DNA of 64,000 bases, taken from positions 124,001-188,000 of the forward strand of contig NZ_CP041239.1 in the NCBI RefSeq assembly GCF_013488225.1, given 5' to 3'. The DNA is from Sinorhizobium mexicanum. Lineage in GTDB: Bacteria > Pseudomonadota > Alphaproteobacteria > Rhizobiales > Rhizobiaceae. How positions within the stretch are numbered: position 1 is the stretch's first letter; the number at the start of each line of letters is the position of its first letter. Positions 9,526 through 17,760 of this stretch are shown one piece after another. The notes under the pieces were generated by a model. That model was not told the origin of the DNA and searched no databases. It saw nothing but the letters and a program-made list of their open reading frames with translations. The position numbers and the translations under genes are program-made.

Positions 9526-10812
9526 ATGAAAATAAATAAGCAGACGACCTGGATCCTCATCGCAATGATCCTCGGGGTCGTCGTCGGCTATGGCTGCAAC
9601 GTCCTGTCGGGCAGCCCGGCCGCGGCCAAGAACATCGCCGGCTATTTCGCGATGGTGACGGACATTTTCCTGCGGCTGATCAAGATGATCATCGCGCCGC
9701 TGATCTTCACCACGCTCGTCGCCGGCATGGCCGGCATGGGCGACGCCCGCACCGTCGGACGTATCGGCGGCAAGGCGCTTGGCTGGTTCCTGATGGCGTC
9801 GCTCGCGTCGCTTGCGATCGGTCTCGTCTTCGCGAACCTTTTCCAACCCGGCGCCAATGTCGGCGTGCCGTTGCCTGACGTTTCGGCCACTGCCGACCTG
9901 AAGACGTCGTCGCTCAATCTCAAGGATTTCATCACCCACGTCTTCCCGCGCAACATATTCGAGGCGATGGCGAACAACGAGATTCTTCAGATCCTGGTCT
10001 TCTCGGTATTTTTCGGTCTCGCCCTCGGCAGGCTCAAGGACACGAAGGCCCGCGCGCTCATCGAGGTTATCGAAGGCGGCGTCCCGGTGATGCTGAAGGT
10101 GACGGACTATGTGATGCGCTTCGCACCGGTCGGTGTCTTCGCCGCAGTCGCCAACGTCGTAACCGTCCAGGGCCTTGGGATCCTGCTGGTCTATGGCAAG
10201 TTCGTCGGTAGCTTCTACGCGACGCTGATCGTGCTCTGGATTGTGCTGATCGGTGCCGGTTTTCTCGTGCTGAGCTCAACCGTGTTTCGGCTGGTCAAGG
10301 AAGTGCGCCAGCCGATGCTTGTCGGCTTTTCCACCGCCTCCAGCGAAGCCGCCTATCCGCGTGTCATGGAGAAGCTGGAAGACTTTGGCGTCAAGGAGCG
10401 CGTCATCGGCTTCGTGCTTCCGCTCGGCTACTCCTTCAATCTCGACGGCTCGATGATCTATACAGCCTTCGCGGCGCTGTTCATTTCTCAGGCATACGGT
10501 TTGCCGCTCACATTGGAGCAGCAGGTCGTCATGCTGCTCGTGCTCATGGTCTCGAGCAAGGGCATTGCAGGGGTACCGCGCTCCGCACTGGTCGTCGTTG
10601 CCGCTGTGCTCCCGATGTTCAATCTGCCTGAAGCAGGTGTCCTCCTGATCATGGGCATCGACCACTTCCTCGACATGGGGCGGACGGCGACCAACGTGCT
10701 TGGCAATGCGATTGCCACCACGGTCGTCGCCAAGTGGGAAAATGCACTTGAGATCCCAGACGAAGGCGAAGTGGAGAAGCGCGCACGCGAACGGCTGGTC
10801 GCGGCCGAGTAG
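9526..10812 (+). CDS. Dicarboxylate/amino acid:cation symporter (DctA/GltP family)
   Basis: Secondary transporter of 428 aa in the DAACS family, importing C4-dicarboxylates or aspartate/glutamate with protons or sodium. Eight transmembrane segments plus two re-entrant loops are expected. The motifs GFSTASSEAAYPRVMEKL (serine-rich HP1), NLDGSMIY (NMDGT equivalent) and KGIAGVPRSA (HP2) are visible. A strong ribosome binding site (GGAGGGAGGAAGGAG) precedes ATG 9526. The 64 bp after aspA contain a small hairpin (CCCGG-ATGAG-CCGGG) but no terminator, so cotranscription is likely. Coupling to aspA suggests aspartate as main substrate, although succinate or fumarate cannot be excluded. Confidence 0.93.
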   Translation: MKINKQTTWILIAMILGVVVGYGCNVLSGSPAAAKNIAGYFAMVTDIFLRLIKMIIAPLIFTTLVAGMAGMGDARTVGRIGGKALGWFLMASLASLAIGLVFANLFQPGANVGVPLPDVSATADLKTSSLNLKDFITHVFPRNIFEAMANNEILQILVFSVFFGLALGRLKDTKARALIEVIEGGVPVMLKVTDYVMRFAPVGVFAAVANVVTVQGLGILLVYGKFVGSFYATLIVLWIVLIGAGFLVLSSTVFRLVKEVRQPMLVGFSTASSEAAYPRVMEKLEDFGVKERVIGFVLPLGYSFNLDGSMIYTAFAALFISQAYGLPLTLEQQVVMLLVLMVSSKGIAGVPRSALVVVAAVLPMFNLPEAGVLLIMGIDHFLDMGRTATNVLGNAIATTVVAKWENALEIPDEGEVEKRARERLVAAE

Positions 10813-10889
10813 GACGTCTGAGACCGTCCGCCGGCTTTCCGCTAGGGGGGCGGGCGGAGCAAAGGCGTACTCGCCCGTCTTTTAATGAT

Positions 10890-12746
10890 GTGGTAGGGAG
10901 CCGGATCAACAACACCATTACGGACATGTGCTTCCGCTACCAATCGCTGTCGATCGCCTCGCTCTTTCGCAAATACGGTTTGCTGCTCCCGGGTCTCCTT
11001 GCGGTCGCGGTCGTCGTCGGCGTTGTCGTCTTCCGCGTCAGCGAGAACCTGGGATTTGCGGAGCTCCAAAGAACGGGAACCCAACGTCTCGAGCTTTACG
11101 CCACCAGCCTGAACAGGCAGATCGACAAATATGCCTATTTCCCCGCCACACTCGGACTGGAAAGGGATGTGATCGATCTGGTCGCCCATGGAAAGCGGAT
11201 CGCCGACACCGTCAACCGTTATCTCGAACAGCTCAACCAGCGTGCCGGTACGCTCTCGATCTATTTGCTGGACCGGCGCGGACACGTCGCCGCCGCCAGC
11301 AATTGGAACCGGCCTGACAGTTTCATTGGCGAGGACCTCTCCTATCGCTCCTACTTCGCAGATGCCATACGGGGACGGCCCGGCCGACTCTTCGGCATCG
11401 GCATTACCCGCGGCGAACCGGGTTACTATCTCTCTTCCCCTTTGATCTCGAACGACGAGGTCGTCGGCGTAGCTGTTGTCAAGGTCAGCCTCGAACAATT
11501 GGAGCAATCCTGGGCGACCGTCGAAGTGCCCGTCATCGTCACCGACCAGAATGGTGTCGTCATCCTTGCGTCCGTACCGTCCTTGAAATTCACGACGCTC
11601 AGTCCGCTGCCCGACGTAGAACGCCGGCGGTTGGAGCGAAGTTTACAATACAATGCCCGTCCGCTGCCCTCGCTCGGTCTGATGCGCGAGGAGGCTTTGG
11701 GCGAAAATGCCGAACGCGTGCGGCTTGCACCGTCTGCGGCTGTAGACGGCAGGGTCAAACTGTCTGGCAATTTCCTGGCCCAGTCAGCTCCGATGGGCGA
11801 CACCGGCTGGTCGCTGACGGTACTGTCCCCCGTCAGCGAGATCAGTGCGATCGCCTGGACACGCGCCGCCTTGGCTGCGGTTGCCAGCGCTTTCATCGGC
11901 ATCCTGCTGATGCTGTTCAACCAGCGGCGGCAGCATCTGCATGATCGGTTGCGGGCACGCGAGGTGTTGCAACGCGCCCACGACGAATTGGAGCGCAAGG
12001 TGGTAGAGCGGACACGGACGTTGCGTGCAGCACAGGACGAACTCGTCCATGCCGCCAAGCTGGCAACGATCGGCCAGATTTCCGCCGGCCTCGCTCATGA
12101 AATCAATCAGCCTCTGGCGGCACTGCGCACACTTTCCGGCAATGCGGTCAAGTTCCTGCGACGGGGCGATGTTGCGACTGCCGAAGGCAATCTCAATCGT
12201 ATCGGTAGTATCGTCGACGGGCTCGGCACGCTCACCAACCAGCTCAAGTCATTCGCTCGCAAATCGCCTGGCACGGCAGGCCCGGTTGATGTTCGACGCG
12301 CGCTTGACAACGCGGTGTTCCTTTTGGATCAGCGCCTGCGCCGAGAGAACGTTGCCGTGTCCATCGCCGTCGAGGCCGGTCAGGCAACAGCCCTATGCGA
12401 TGCCAACCGCCTGGAGCAGGTCATGGTCAACCTCATAGCCAATGCGTTGGATGCGATTGACGGCGCGCCATCGCCGGCGCTGCGCCTGTGCGGACGGCGC
12501 GAGGATGCGCGTATCGTCATAGAGGTTCATGACAACGGGCCGGGCCTGCCGGGGCATGTGCGCGAGCACCTCTTCGAGCCCTTTTTTACGACGAAGGAAA
12601 GCAACAGAGGTCTGGGGCTCGGCTTGGCCATTTCGTCGGAAATCGTGCACCATTTCGGTGGAACGTTGGCGGGTACAAACCGTCCCGAGGGCGGCGCGGT
12701 GTTCGTCGTCACCCTTCCTGCAGCCGGTATCGGAGAAACGCAATGA
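10890..12746 (+). CDS. dctB: DctB-type sensor histidine kinase
   Basis: Membrane sensor kinase of 618 aa, close to the usual rhizobial DctB length. One membrane helix lies at about residues 31-50 and a second at about 322-343, enclosing a periplasmic double-PAS-like sensor region; a coiled coil leads to the HisKA domain with the phospho-acceptor His403 in GLAHEINQPL. The ATPase domain shows the N box (QVMVNLIANALDA), G1 (DNGPGLP), F box (LFEPFFTTK) and G2 (GLGLGLAIS). GTG 10890 is taken as start; ATG 10926 also fits and neither has a clear ribosome binding site. The stop overlaps the start of the response regulator by 4 bp (ATGA). It probably senses aspartate or a C4-dicarboxylate. Confidence 0.92.
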   Translation: MVGSRINNTITDMCFRYQSLSIASLFRKYGLLLPGLLAVAVVVGVVVFRVSENLGFAELQRTGTQRLELYATSLNRQIDKYAYFPATLGLERDVIDLVAHGKRIADTVNRYLEQLNQRAGTLSIYLLDRRGHVAAASNWNRPDSFIGEDLSYRSYFADAIRGRPGRLFGIGITRGEPGYYLSSPLISNDEVVGVAVVKVSLEQLEQSWATVEVPVIVTDQNGVVILASVPSLKFTTLSPLPDVERRRLERSLQYNARPLPSLGLMREEALGENAERVRLAPSAAVDGRVKLSGNFLAQSAPMGDTGWSLTVLSPVSEISAIAWTRAALAAVASAFIGILLMLFNQRRQHLHDRLRAREVLQRAHDELERKVVERTRTLRAAQDELVHAAKLATIGQISAGLAHEINQPLAALRTLSGNAVKFLRRGDVATAEGNLNRIGSIVDGLGTLTNQLKSFARKSPGTAGPVDVRRALDNAVFLLDQRLRRENVAVSIAVEAGQATALCDANRLEQVMVNLIANALDAIDGAPSPALRLCGRREDARIVIEVHDNGPGLPGHVREHLFEPFFTTKESNRGLGLGLAISSEIVHHFGGTLAGTNRPEGGAVFVVTLPAAGIGETQ

Positions 12747-14071
12747 GCGACAAACTCAAGGTCCTGATCGTCGAGGACGACCTGAACGTCCGCATGGGGT
12801 GCCAGCAGACCCTCGAGCTCGAAGGTATGGGAGTCGAGGCGGTCGATAGCGCTGAGAAGGCCCGTAGGCTCGTTCCCGCGGATTTTCCAGGTGTCGTCGT
12901 CACCGACATCCGCCTCCCGGGCGATGACGGCATGGCCCTCATGCACGATCTCCTAAGGCAAGACCGGGACCTGCCGGTCGTTCTGATGACCGGGCACGGC
13001 GACGTCTCGCTTGCAGTTCAGGCGATGAAGGACGGCGCCCACGACTTCATCGAAAAGCCGTTCTCGCCCGATTACTTCGTCGAGGTCGTCCGCCGCGCCC
13101 TTGAGAAGCGCAAGCTCACATTGGAGGTGCGCGAACTGCGCGCTCGACTTGAAAACAGACAAGCGACGGCCAGCCGGATCATCGGGCAATCCTCGGCAAT
13201 CGAGCGCGTACGCTACCTTATCGGCGAGCTTGGCAACAGCGCGGCCGACATCTTGATTCAGGGCGAGACGGGGACCGGCAAGGAGCTCGTGGCGCGCTGC
13301 CTGCATGATGCCAGCCCCAGGCGGAACGGCAATTTTGTTGCCATCAATTGTGGCGGCGTTCCCGAGAACCTGTTCGATAGCGAAATATTCGGCCATGAGC
13401 CTGGCGCCTTCACCGGTGCCGCCAAACGCCGGATAGGCAAGATCGAGTACGCCAATGGCGGAACGCTGTTTCTCGACGAGATCGAGAGCATGCCGATGGC
13501 CATGCAGGTCAAACTGCTTCGAGTTCTGCAGGAGCGCACGCTCGAGCGTCTTGGATCGAACAGCCCGATCACCGTCGACTGCCGTGTCATTGCAGCCACT
13601 AAGGTCGATCTGACAGCGCTTGCCGAAAAGGGAGAGTTCCGGGCGGACCTCTATTATCGACTAAATGTCGCCACGCTGCCTTTGCCGCCATTGCGCGAAC
13701 GGCGCGAGGATATAGGCCTCCTGTTCGAGCAGTTTACTCTGGAGGCAGCATCACGCCACGAGCGCGGCGAACTTGCGCCGGACGTCGAACGAACCCAGCG
13801 ATTGCTAGCCTACAATTGGCCCGGCAACGTGCGCGAGTTGCGCAATGTCGCCGAACGCTGCGTGCTCGGCATAGCAGCGGGCTTCCCGCCATTCGGCGGG
13901 GCAACCGATCCGTCCCCCCGGCCCTTGGCAAGAACCGTCGAAGACTTTGAGCGGGCTCTAATTGCCGACGCTCTCGGCCGCAACGGCAACAGCTTGGCTC
14001 AAGCCAGCGAGTATTTGCTGATGCCAAAGGCGACCCTGCACGACAAAATCCGGAAGTACGGCTTGGCGTGA
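12743..14071 (+). CDS. dctD: DctD-type sigma-54-dependent response regulator
   Basis: NtrC-family activator of 442 aa. The receiver domain (1-120) carries the acidic pocket EDD (11-13), phospho-acceptor Asp55 and Lys106. The AAA+ domain has Walker A GETGTGKE (174-181), the sigma-54 contact motif GAFTGA (221-226) and a Walker B FLDEIE, and a C-terminal Fis-type helix-turn-helix ends in ATLHDKIRKYGLA. All parts needed for activating RpoN polymerase are intact. It overlaps dctB by 4 bp and so is translationally coupled. Its likely target is the sigma-54 promoter at 7973-7988 upstream of aspA, since no other such promoter was noticed in the region. Confidence 0.94.
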   Translation: MSDKLKVLIVEDDLNVRMGCQQTLELEGMGVEAVDSAEKARRLVPADFPGVVVTDIRLPGDDGMALMHDLLRQDRDLPVVLMTGHGDVSLAVQAMKDGAHDFIEKPFSPDYFVEVVRRALEKRKLTLEVRELRARLENRQATASRIIGQSSAIERVRYLIGELGNSAADILIQGETGTGKELVARCLHDASPRRNGNFVAINCGGVPENLFDSEIFGHEPGAFTGAAKRRIGKIEYANGGTLFLDEIESMPMAMQVKLLRVLQERTLERLGSNSPITVDCRVIAATKVDLTALAEKGEFRADLYYRLNVATLPLPPLRERREDIGLLFEQFTLEAASRHERGELAPDVERTQRLLAYNWPGNVRELRNVAERCVLGIAAGFPPFGGATDPSPRPLARTVEDFERALIADALGRNGNSLAQASEYLLMPKATLHDKIRKYGLA

Positions 14072-14522
14072 CGCTAATCCGTCGCCTGGCAGCCGAACGG
14101 CGCCGATATTGTACACTCCGGTGCTGCCGGCGGTTTGATCGTGACGAACGATGCCAGTCTTGCAAGGTGACGCTCCAGGGCATGACCGCGAGTTTCGACG
14201 CGGCGAAGGAGCCATCACGCTGCTTGATTGGTGCGACCGTGGAGTGCCATGCCGAGGCGATGGTCGACCACAAGCCTTGGCAGTATCCCCATGGCCTCCA
14301 ATTCCGGCGCGGCTTGCTGCCCGGATGTTGATCTTGTGTGCGTCTGGGATCGCATAATGTATCGTCTGGAACGGTCTAAGGCTCCGGAGAAACATGCCGC
14401 TGGCCCGCAAGTCCGACAGGGCGCTTTCTCGTCACGAGAGAGATGCCGCATATACAAAGCCAGAAACCGTCGTGCACACGTTACAACCAACGGACACCTG
14501 TTTTTTGGCACTCAGCGGGACT
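14072..14522. other. No supported gene
   Basis: The gap between the convergent dctD and MucR-like genes holds only short open frames without recognisable homology. A GATCGCATAATGTATCG element (14348-14364) resembles one at 47339-47355, but its role is unknown. Confidence 0.4.
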
Positions 14523-14987
14523 TCAGTCCGATTTTCTTGCGAGCGGCAGGTGGCGGCTCTCGCGCTGGTGCCGCAGGTTCTTGCCTAGGCCGGATGCGCG
14601 CGCAAGCTGGGAACGATGTTGAGCATAGCTTGGAGCAATCATCGGGTAGTCGGCCGGGAGACCCCACTTCTCACGATATTGCTCCGGAGTGAGGCCGTAC
14701 TTTGCCATCAGGTGGCGTTTGAGGGACTTGAACTTTTCACCATCCTCCAGGCAGATGATGAAATCGGCTGTTACGGACTTTTTGATCGGAACGGCGGGGC
14801 GCTGCTCTTCAACGGCTCGTTCAGCCTGATGTCGCGGAGATGTGCCGCTCAGCGAGGAATACGTCTGTTGGATGAGATCGGACAAATCGCCGGAAGGAAC
14901 GACATTTCGGCTTAGATAAGCCGCGACGATCCGGCTTGTCAGCTCTAGCTTCCGCTCCTCATTGCTCGAACGTGATTCGCTCAACAT
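14523..14987 (-). CDS. MucR/Ros-family regulator with incomplete zinc finger
   Basis: MucR-family protein of 154 aa, a group of small DNA-binding silencers that in rhizobia control exopolysaccharide, motility and symbiosis genes. The N-terminal LELTSRIVAAYLSRNVVP oligomerisation region and the FKSLKRHLM...YREKWGLPADYPM core are well conserved. The zinc site is altered: Cys79 is kept, but the second cysteine is Asp82, His92 is kept and the position of the last histidine is Tyr97, so at least one ligand is clearly lost. ATG 14987 has a good ribosome binding site (AGAGGAGACG). Divergent small genes lie downstream of its promoter. Function as a zinc-poor MucR paralogue is inferred. Confidence 0.88.
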   Translation of the reverse strand: MLSESRSSNEERKLELTSRIVAAYLSRNVVPSGDLSDLIQQTYSSLSGTSPRHQAERAVEEQRPAVPIKKSVTADFIICLEDGEKFKSLKRHLMAKYGLTPEQYREKWGLPADYPMIAPSYAQHRSQLARASGLGKNLRHQRESRHLPLARKSD

Positions 14988-15027
14988 CGTCTCCTCTGTT
15001 TTCCTGATCAGGCCGCTTCGCTCAACG

Positions 15028-15047
15028 TGCAGGTATTTCGGTCGGAA
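15028..15047 (-). promoter_or_regulatory. Conserved leader element upstream of mucR-like gene
   Basis: TGCAGGTATTTCGGTCGGAA, 40 bp upstream of the MucR-like start, is shared at 18 of 20 positions with the sequence upstream of the mucR fragment at 46711-46791. It may be a family-typical promoter or autoregulatory site. Confidence 0.35.
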
Positions 15048-15164
15048 CGAAGGCGGTGTCGTTGGGGAGGTGTGTTTTTTCGACTGATTTCTGAGCATTT
15101 TGGTTTGTGTGTCCTGTTCTGCCGGCCTCATGCGTTGCCAGAGTCTGCCTCGGTTTCTATCCTG

Positions 15165-15296
15165 ATGCATGTCCGCACCCTGCTGGTGGAGCAGCTCTCC
15201 GCGGAGCTGGCTTTCCTGAGGTCAGAGATCTACCGGTGGGAAGAGGCCAACCCACCGGTCAAAATGCTGACGGCGTTTGATCGGTACAAGGCTTGA
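15165..15296 (+). CDS. Possible small protein (43 aa)
   Basis: A short frame encodes MHVRTLLVEQLSAELAFLRS followed by a charged, possibly helical tail ending in FDRYKA. Composition is protein-like (amphipathic helix, no low-complexity arginine runs), but there is no clear ribosome binding site and no family is recognised. It lies between the MucR-like gene and the 201 aa hypothetical gene. Confidence 0.25.
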   Translation: MHVRTLLVEQLSAELAFLRSEIYRWEEANPPVKMLTAFDRYKA

Positions 15297-15435
15297 TGGG
15301 GATGGCCTGGGGGCGCAGGCCGTGGCATGCAGTTGCTCAGGCTTGTTACCGCGATGGTGGTGCCGTCTCGAAAGGTGTGAGGAAGCAACAGCTGCAGCAG
15401 GATCACAGTCCTGCTTGCCTCAAGGTTGGAAGACT

Positions 15436-16041
15436 ATGAAAACACCGTGGAAATTGCTTGCCCAATTGATGTCGCGCCGGCCATCGGCGAAGGCGCAAGA
15501 AAGTTCGATCGGGAATCACGCCGATCCCAAGGCCATCGAGAGCGAAGTGGAGCATACGTCCGCACTTCTTCCCAAGCCGACGGTAGCTGCGAGCCCACCT
15601 GCTCACGATGAGGACGCCTCGGTTGATCCAGGGCCGATCGCATCGGATAAGGCGAAAGGCAATGACGATGTCGCGCCGCCGTTAAAGCCCCCAATCGATG
15701 CTGAACAGGCTCAAACACCTGTGTATCATGACGGTGACCATTCGGGAGCCGAAGCGAATTCGGTGTTACCGAAAAGCACGGCAAGCACAAAGTCGCAAAG
15801 CAAACCGCGGAACAAGCGTCGAGAACATGGGAAGAGAGCCAACACCCACGTAGCCGTGCAGAGCGCTGTCGCCCCAAAGGATCATCAAAGCGCACAACCC
15901 TCGTCCTCACGGGATTTGTTCTTCCATGAAGTGGCAATACTCGACGAAGAAGTCAAAATGCTGAGGACCCAACTCGCTCAAAAGCTTCATCTGCAGAATG
16001 TTCAGCTTAAGCAGATGCTTGAGCGATTCAAAGTTTCGTGA
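15436..16041 (+). CDS. Hypothetical rhizobial protein with C-terminal coiled coil
   Basis: Predicted protein of 201 aa, not assigned to a known function. The first residues (MKTPWKLLAQLMSRRPS) are basic, the middle 120 residues are low-complexity, rich in Pro, Ala, Ser, Lys and Asp and probably disordered, and the last 45 residues (from DLFFHEVAILDEEVKMLRTQ) form a leucine-heptad coiled coil. The design, a disordered linker plus a short C-terminal coiled coil, recalls rhizobial proteins annotated as SyrB-like, but similarity to SyrB itself is not evident. ATG 15436 fits the basic N-terminus, with only a weak ribosome binding site. It sits next to mucR and another small gene. Confidence 0.65.
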   Translation: MKTPWKLLAQLMSRRPSAKAQESSIGNHADPKAIESEVEHTSALLPKPTVAASPPAHDEDASVDPGPIASDKAKGNDDVAPPLKPPIDAEQAQTPVYHDGDHSGAEANSVLPKSTASTKSQSKPRNKRREHGKRANTHVAVQSAVAPKDHQSAQPSSSRDLFFHEVAILDEEVKMLRTQLAQKLHLQNVQLKQMLERFKVS

Positions 16042-16187
16042 GCCTGGCGGCGCGCCCGCGCACTTGCACCATCTTTGCTCTCCGGCAAAGCCGTCGCCGC
16101 CACTGAATTGAAGTTCGAGAGCCGGCTGAGCACGTAGCCATCAAGCGAACGCGCTCAGCGTCTGTTCGCCACTGCACGCGCTGCGCC

Positions 16188-16397
16188 TTAGGACAGCCCA
16201 GCGACAATACTCAAGCCCAGGTCGTCGCGAATCCCTGCTTGATAAGCGTTGATCAGCTTTGCGGCGAGCGCTTCAGCTTCTTCAGATTTGCGCGATAAAG
16301 ATCGCCTTTGCAGCTCTTGCTGGAAGGCCTTTTCTATCATCCGCAACTCGTCAGGCCCAATTGGATCGAAACTCGAGGTTTGAGCTGAATTCATCAT
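16188..16397 (-). CDS. Small conserved-looking hypothetical protein
   Basis: Protein of 69 aa (or 68 aa from the second ATG) with a strong ribosome binding site (GGAGGGACGAGA) before tandem ATGs at 16397 and 16394. The sequence contains a predicted helical core, ELRMIEKAFQQELQRRSLSR, followed by AEALAAKLINAYQAGIRDD, and ends IVAGLS. No membrane segment or signal peptide is present. The good ribosome binding site and protein-like composition argue it is real; its function is unknown. Its 5' end lies about 60 bp from the truncated dhaK. Confidence 0.65.
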   Translation of the reverse strand: MMNSAQTSSFDPIGPDELRMIEKAFQQELQRRSLSRKSEEAEALAAKLINAYQAGIRDDLGLSIVAGLS

Positions 16398-16458
16398 TCT
16401 CGTCCCTCCGCCACCCGATGCGACGGAGACCATCAGTGCCCCTGCGTTTCAGTGTGAT

Positions 16459-16887
16459 TTGGGCTGCGTCGTGCCGGAGATCGGGCACGCCACCTTCTCG
16501 ATCGGCGAGGACGAAATGGAAATCGGCATGGGCATCCACGGCGAGCCCGGCATCAGCCGCAAGAAGCTGGCGCCAGCCGACAAGGTCATTGATGAGATGA
16601 TGGAGCGCATCTTCGCCGAGACGGATTACAGGCAAGGCGACAATGTCGCCGTGCTCGTCAACGGCCTCGGCGGCACGCCGATGGAAGAGCTCTACATTCT
16701 GTTCCGTCGTGTCGCGCAGCTTCTCGATCAACGCGGCGTCAAGGTAAAGCACGTTTGGGTCGGCGAATTCGCGACCTCAATGGAAATGGCTGGAGCCTCG
16801 GTTTCGGTGCTGCATCTCGACGAGCAGCTCGACCGGCTCGTTGCGGCGCCTGCCAACACGCCGTTCTTCAAGCATTTTGCATCCTGA
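16459..16887 (+). pseudogene. dhaK: 3' fragment of dihydroxyacetone kinase subunit DhaK
   Basis: About 140 C-terminal residues of DhaK remain (full proteins are about 330 aa). The fragment begins near [13 protein letters not shown] and contains [11 protein letters not shown], which carries the histidine that binds dihydroxyacetone covalently in the family, but the N-terminal half of the fold is absent. There is no proper start codon at the junction, where sequence changes abruptly near 16455 beside the small minus-strand gene. It is followed 6 bp later by an intact dhaL, so a recombination event removed the dhaK 5' part. Confidence 0.85.
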
Positions 16888-16893
16888 GGTGAG

Positions 16894-17538
16894 ATGATGG
16901 ACGCGATAAAGGCTTCCGACCTGATCCGGCTTTTCGAGACCTGGAAGTCGCTTTTTGCCGAACAGCGCGACTTCCTCATCTCGCTCGATGGCAAGGTCGG
17001 CGACAGCGACCTCGGCATCACCATGAGCAAGGCGTTTGCCGCGGCCGCCGAGGCGGTTGCGGCCGAGGGCGAGGCGGCGGGCATTTCCAAGCTACTGCGG
17101 ACGGCAGGGGCGACGATGGCGCGGACTGCGCCGTCGACGATGGGGACGCTGACTGCAACCGGGTTCCTGCGCGCGAGCAAAGCCGTCGAAGGCACGGAGG
17201 CGTTGGGGACGGCCGAGCTTGCCGGTTTCTGGCGGGCGTTCCGCGACGGCGTCGCCGAGCGCGGCAAGGCCAAGGTCGGTGACAAGACGCTGCTCGACGT
17301 CCTCGATCCGATTGCCGTCACGCTCGAGGCGCAGGCCGAAAGCCGCACATCGCTCGCCGTGGCGCTCTCTGCGACCTCGGCCGCGGCAGAGCGGGCGCTT
17401 GAATCGACCAAGTCTATGCTCGCGCAGCACGGCAAGGCGGCTGCCTTCCAGGAAAAGACGATCGGCCTGCAGGATGCGGGAGCGACCGTGGGCTATCTCC
17501 TAATTAGGAGAATGGCGGAGTTCGTCACGAAGGAATAG
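16894..17538 (+). CDS. dhaL: Dihydroxyacetone kinase subunit DhaL
   Basis: ATP-binding subunit of dihydroxyacetone kinase (214 aa, usual length). The ADP/magnesium loop VGDSDLGITM (35-44) corresponds to the family's GD-D-G motif, and a second conserved region (APSTMGTLTATGFL, about 74-87) corresponds to the GG-SGPL lid. The N-terminal helix-rich barrel looks complete. It starts 6 bp after the dhaK fragment with a ribosome binding site (GAGGTGAG). Without DhaK it cannot phosphorylate dihydroxyacetone here, unless another DhaK exists elsewhere in the genome. Rhizobial homologues often accompany polyol catabolism. Confidence 0.88.
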   Translation: MMDAIKASDLIRLFETWKSLFAEQRDFLISLDGKVGDSDLGITMSKAFAAAAEAVAAEGEAAGISKLLRTAGATMARTAPSTMGTLTATGFLRASKAVEGTEALGTAELAGFWRAFRDGVAERGKAKVGDKTLLDVLDPIAVTLEAQAESRTSLAVALSATSAAAERALESTKSMLAQHGKAAAFQEKTIGLQDAGATVGYLLIRRMAEFVTKE

Positions 17539-17613
17539 CAGCCCGGGTGCGCAACGCAGCCATTGTTTTTGTGGTCGCGTTGCGGTCCGCGGACCCACGC
17601 CGACTTGGAGATT

Positions 17614-17757
17614 CTAATCCAAATGCAACATTACCGTGTGAAGGTAGGACATTACGCGCGGTCGCGTAAATGCCGTGAAGACCTCGGCGGGCGTGCGGTA
17701 ACCCAGGCACCTGCGTGGCAGCGCGTTCAGATGATGGAGTGCGCGCCAATGCCAGGT
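17614..17757 (-). mobile_element. IS30-family transposase, C-terminal remnant
   Basis: The minus strand encodes LNALPRRCLGYRTPAEVF, the hallmark C-terminal region of IS30-family transposases, followed by a stop 18 codons later. Only about 45 residues are left. It is joined in frame to a piece of an IS110-type transposase on its 5' side, so it is a scar, not an active element. Confidence 0.8.
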
Positions 17758-17760
17758 GCA

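Noticed and set aside
10813..10889. GC-rich TCCGCC/GGCGGA pairing after the symporter gene as terminator
   Set aside because: Short arms with a long loop and no T-run; the downstream dctB has no other evident promoter, so read-through is more likely.
14348..14364. GATCGCATAATGTATCG element similar to 47339-47355
   Set aside because: The similarity (15 of 17) is short, its position relative to the mucR-like genes differs between the two sites, and no repeat border could be defined.
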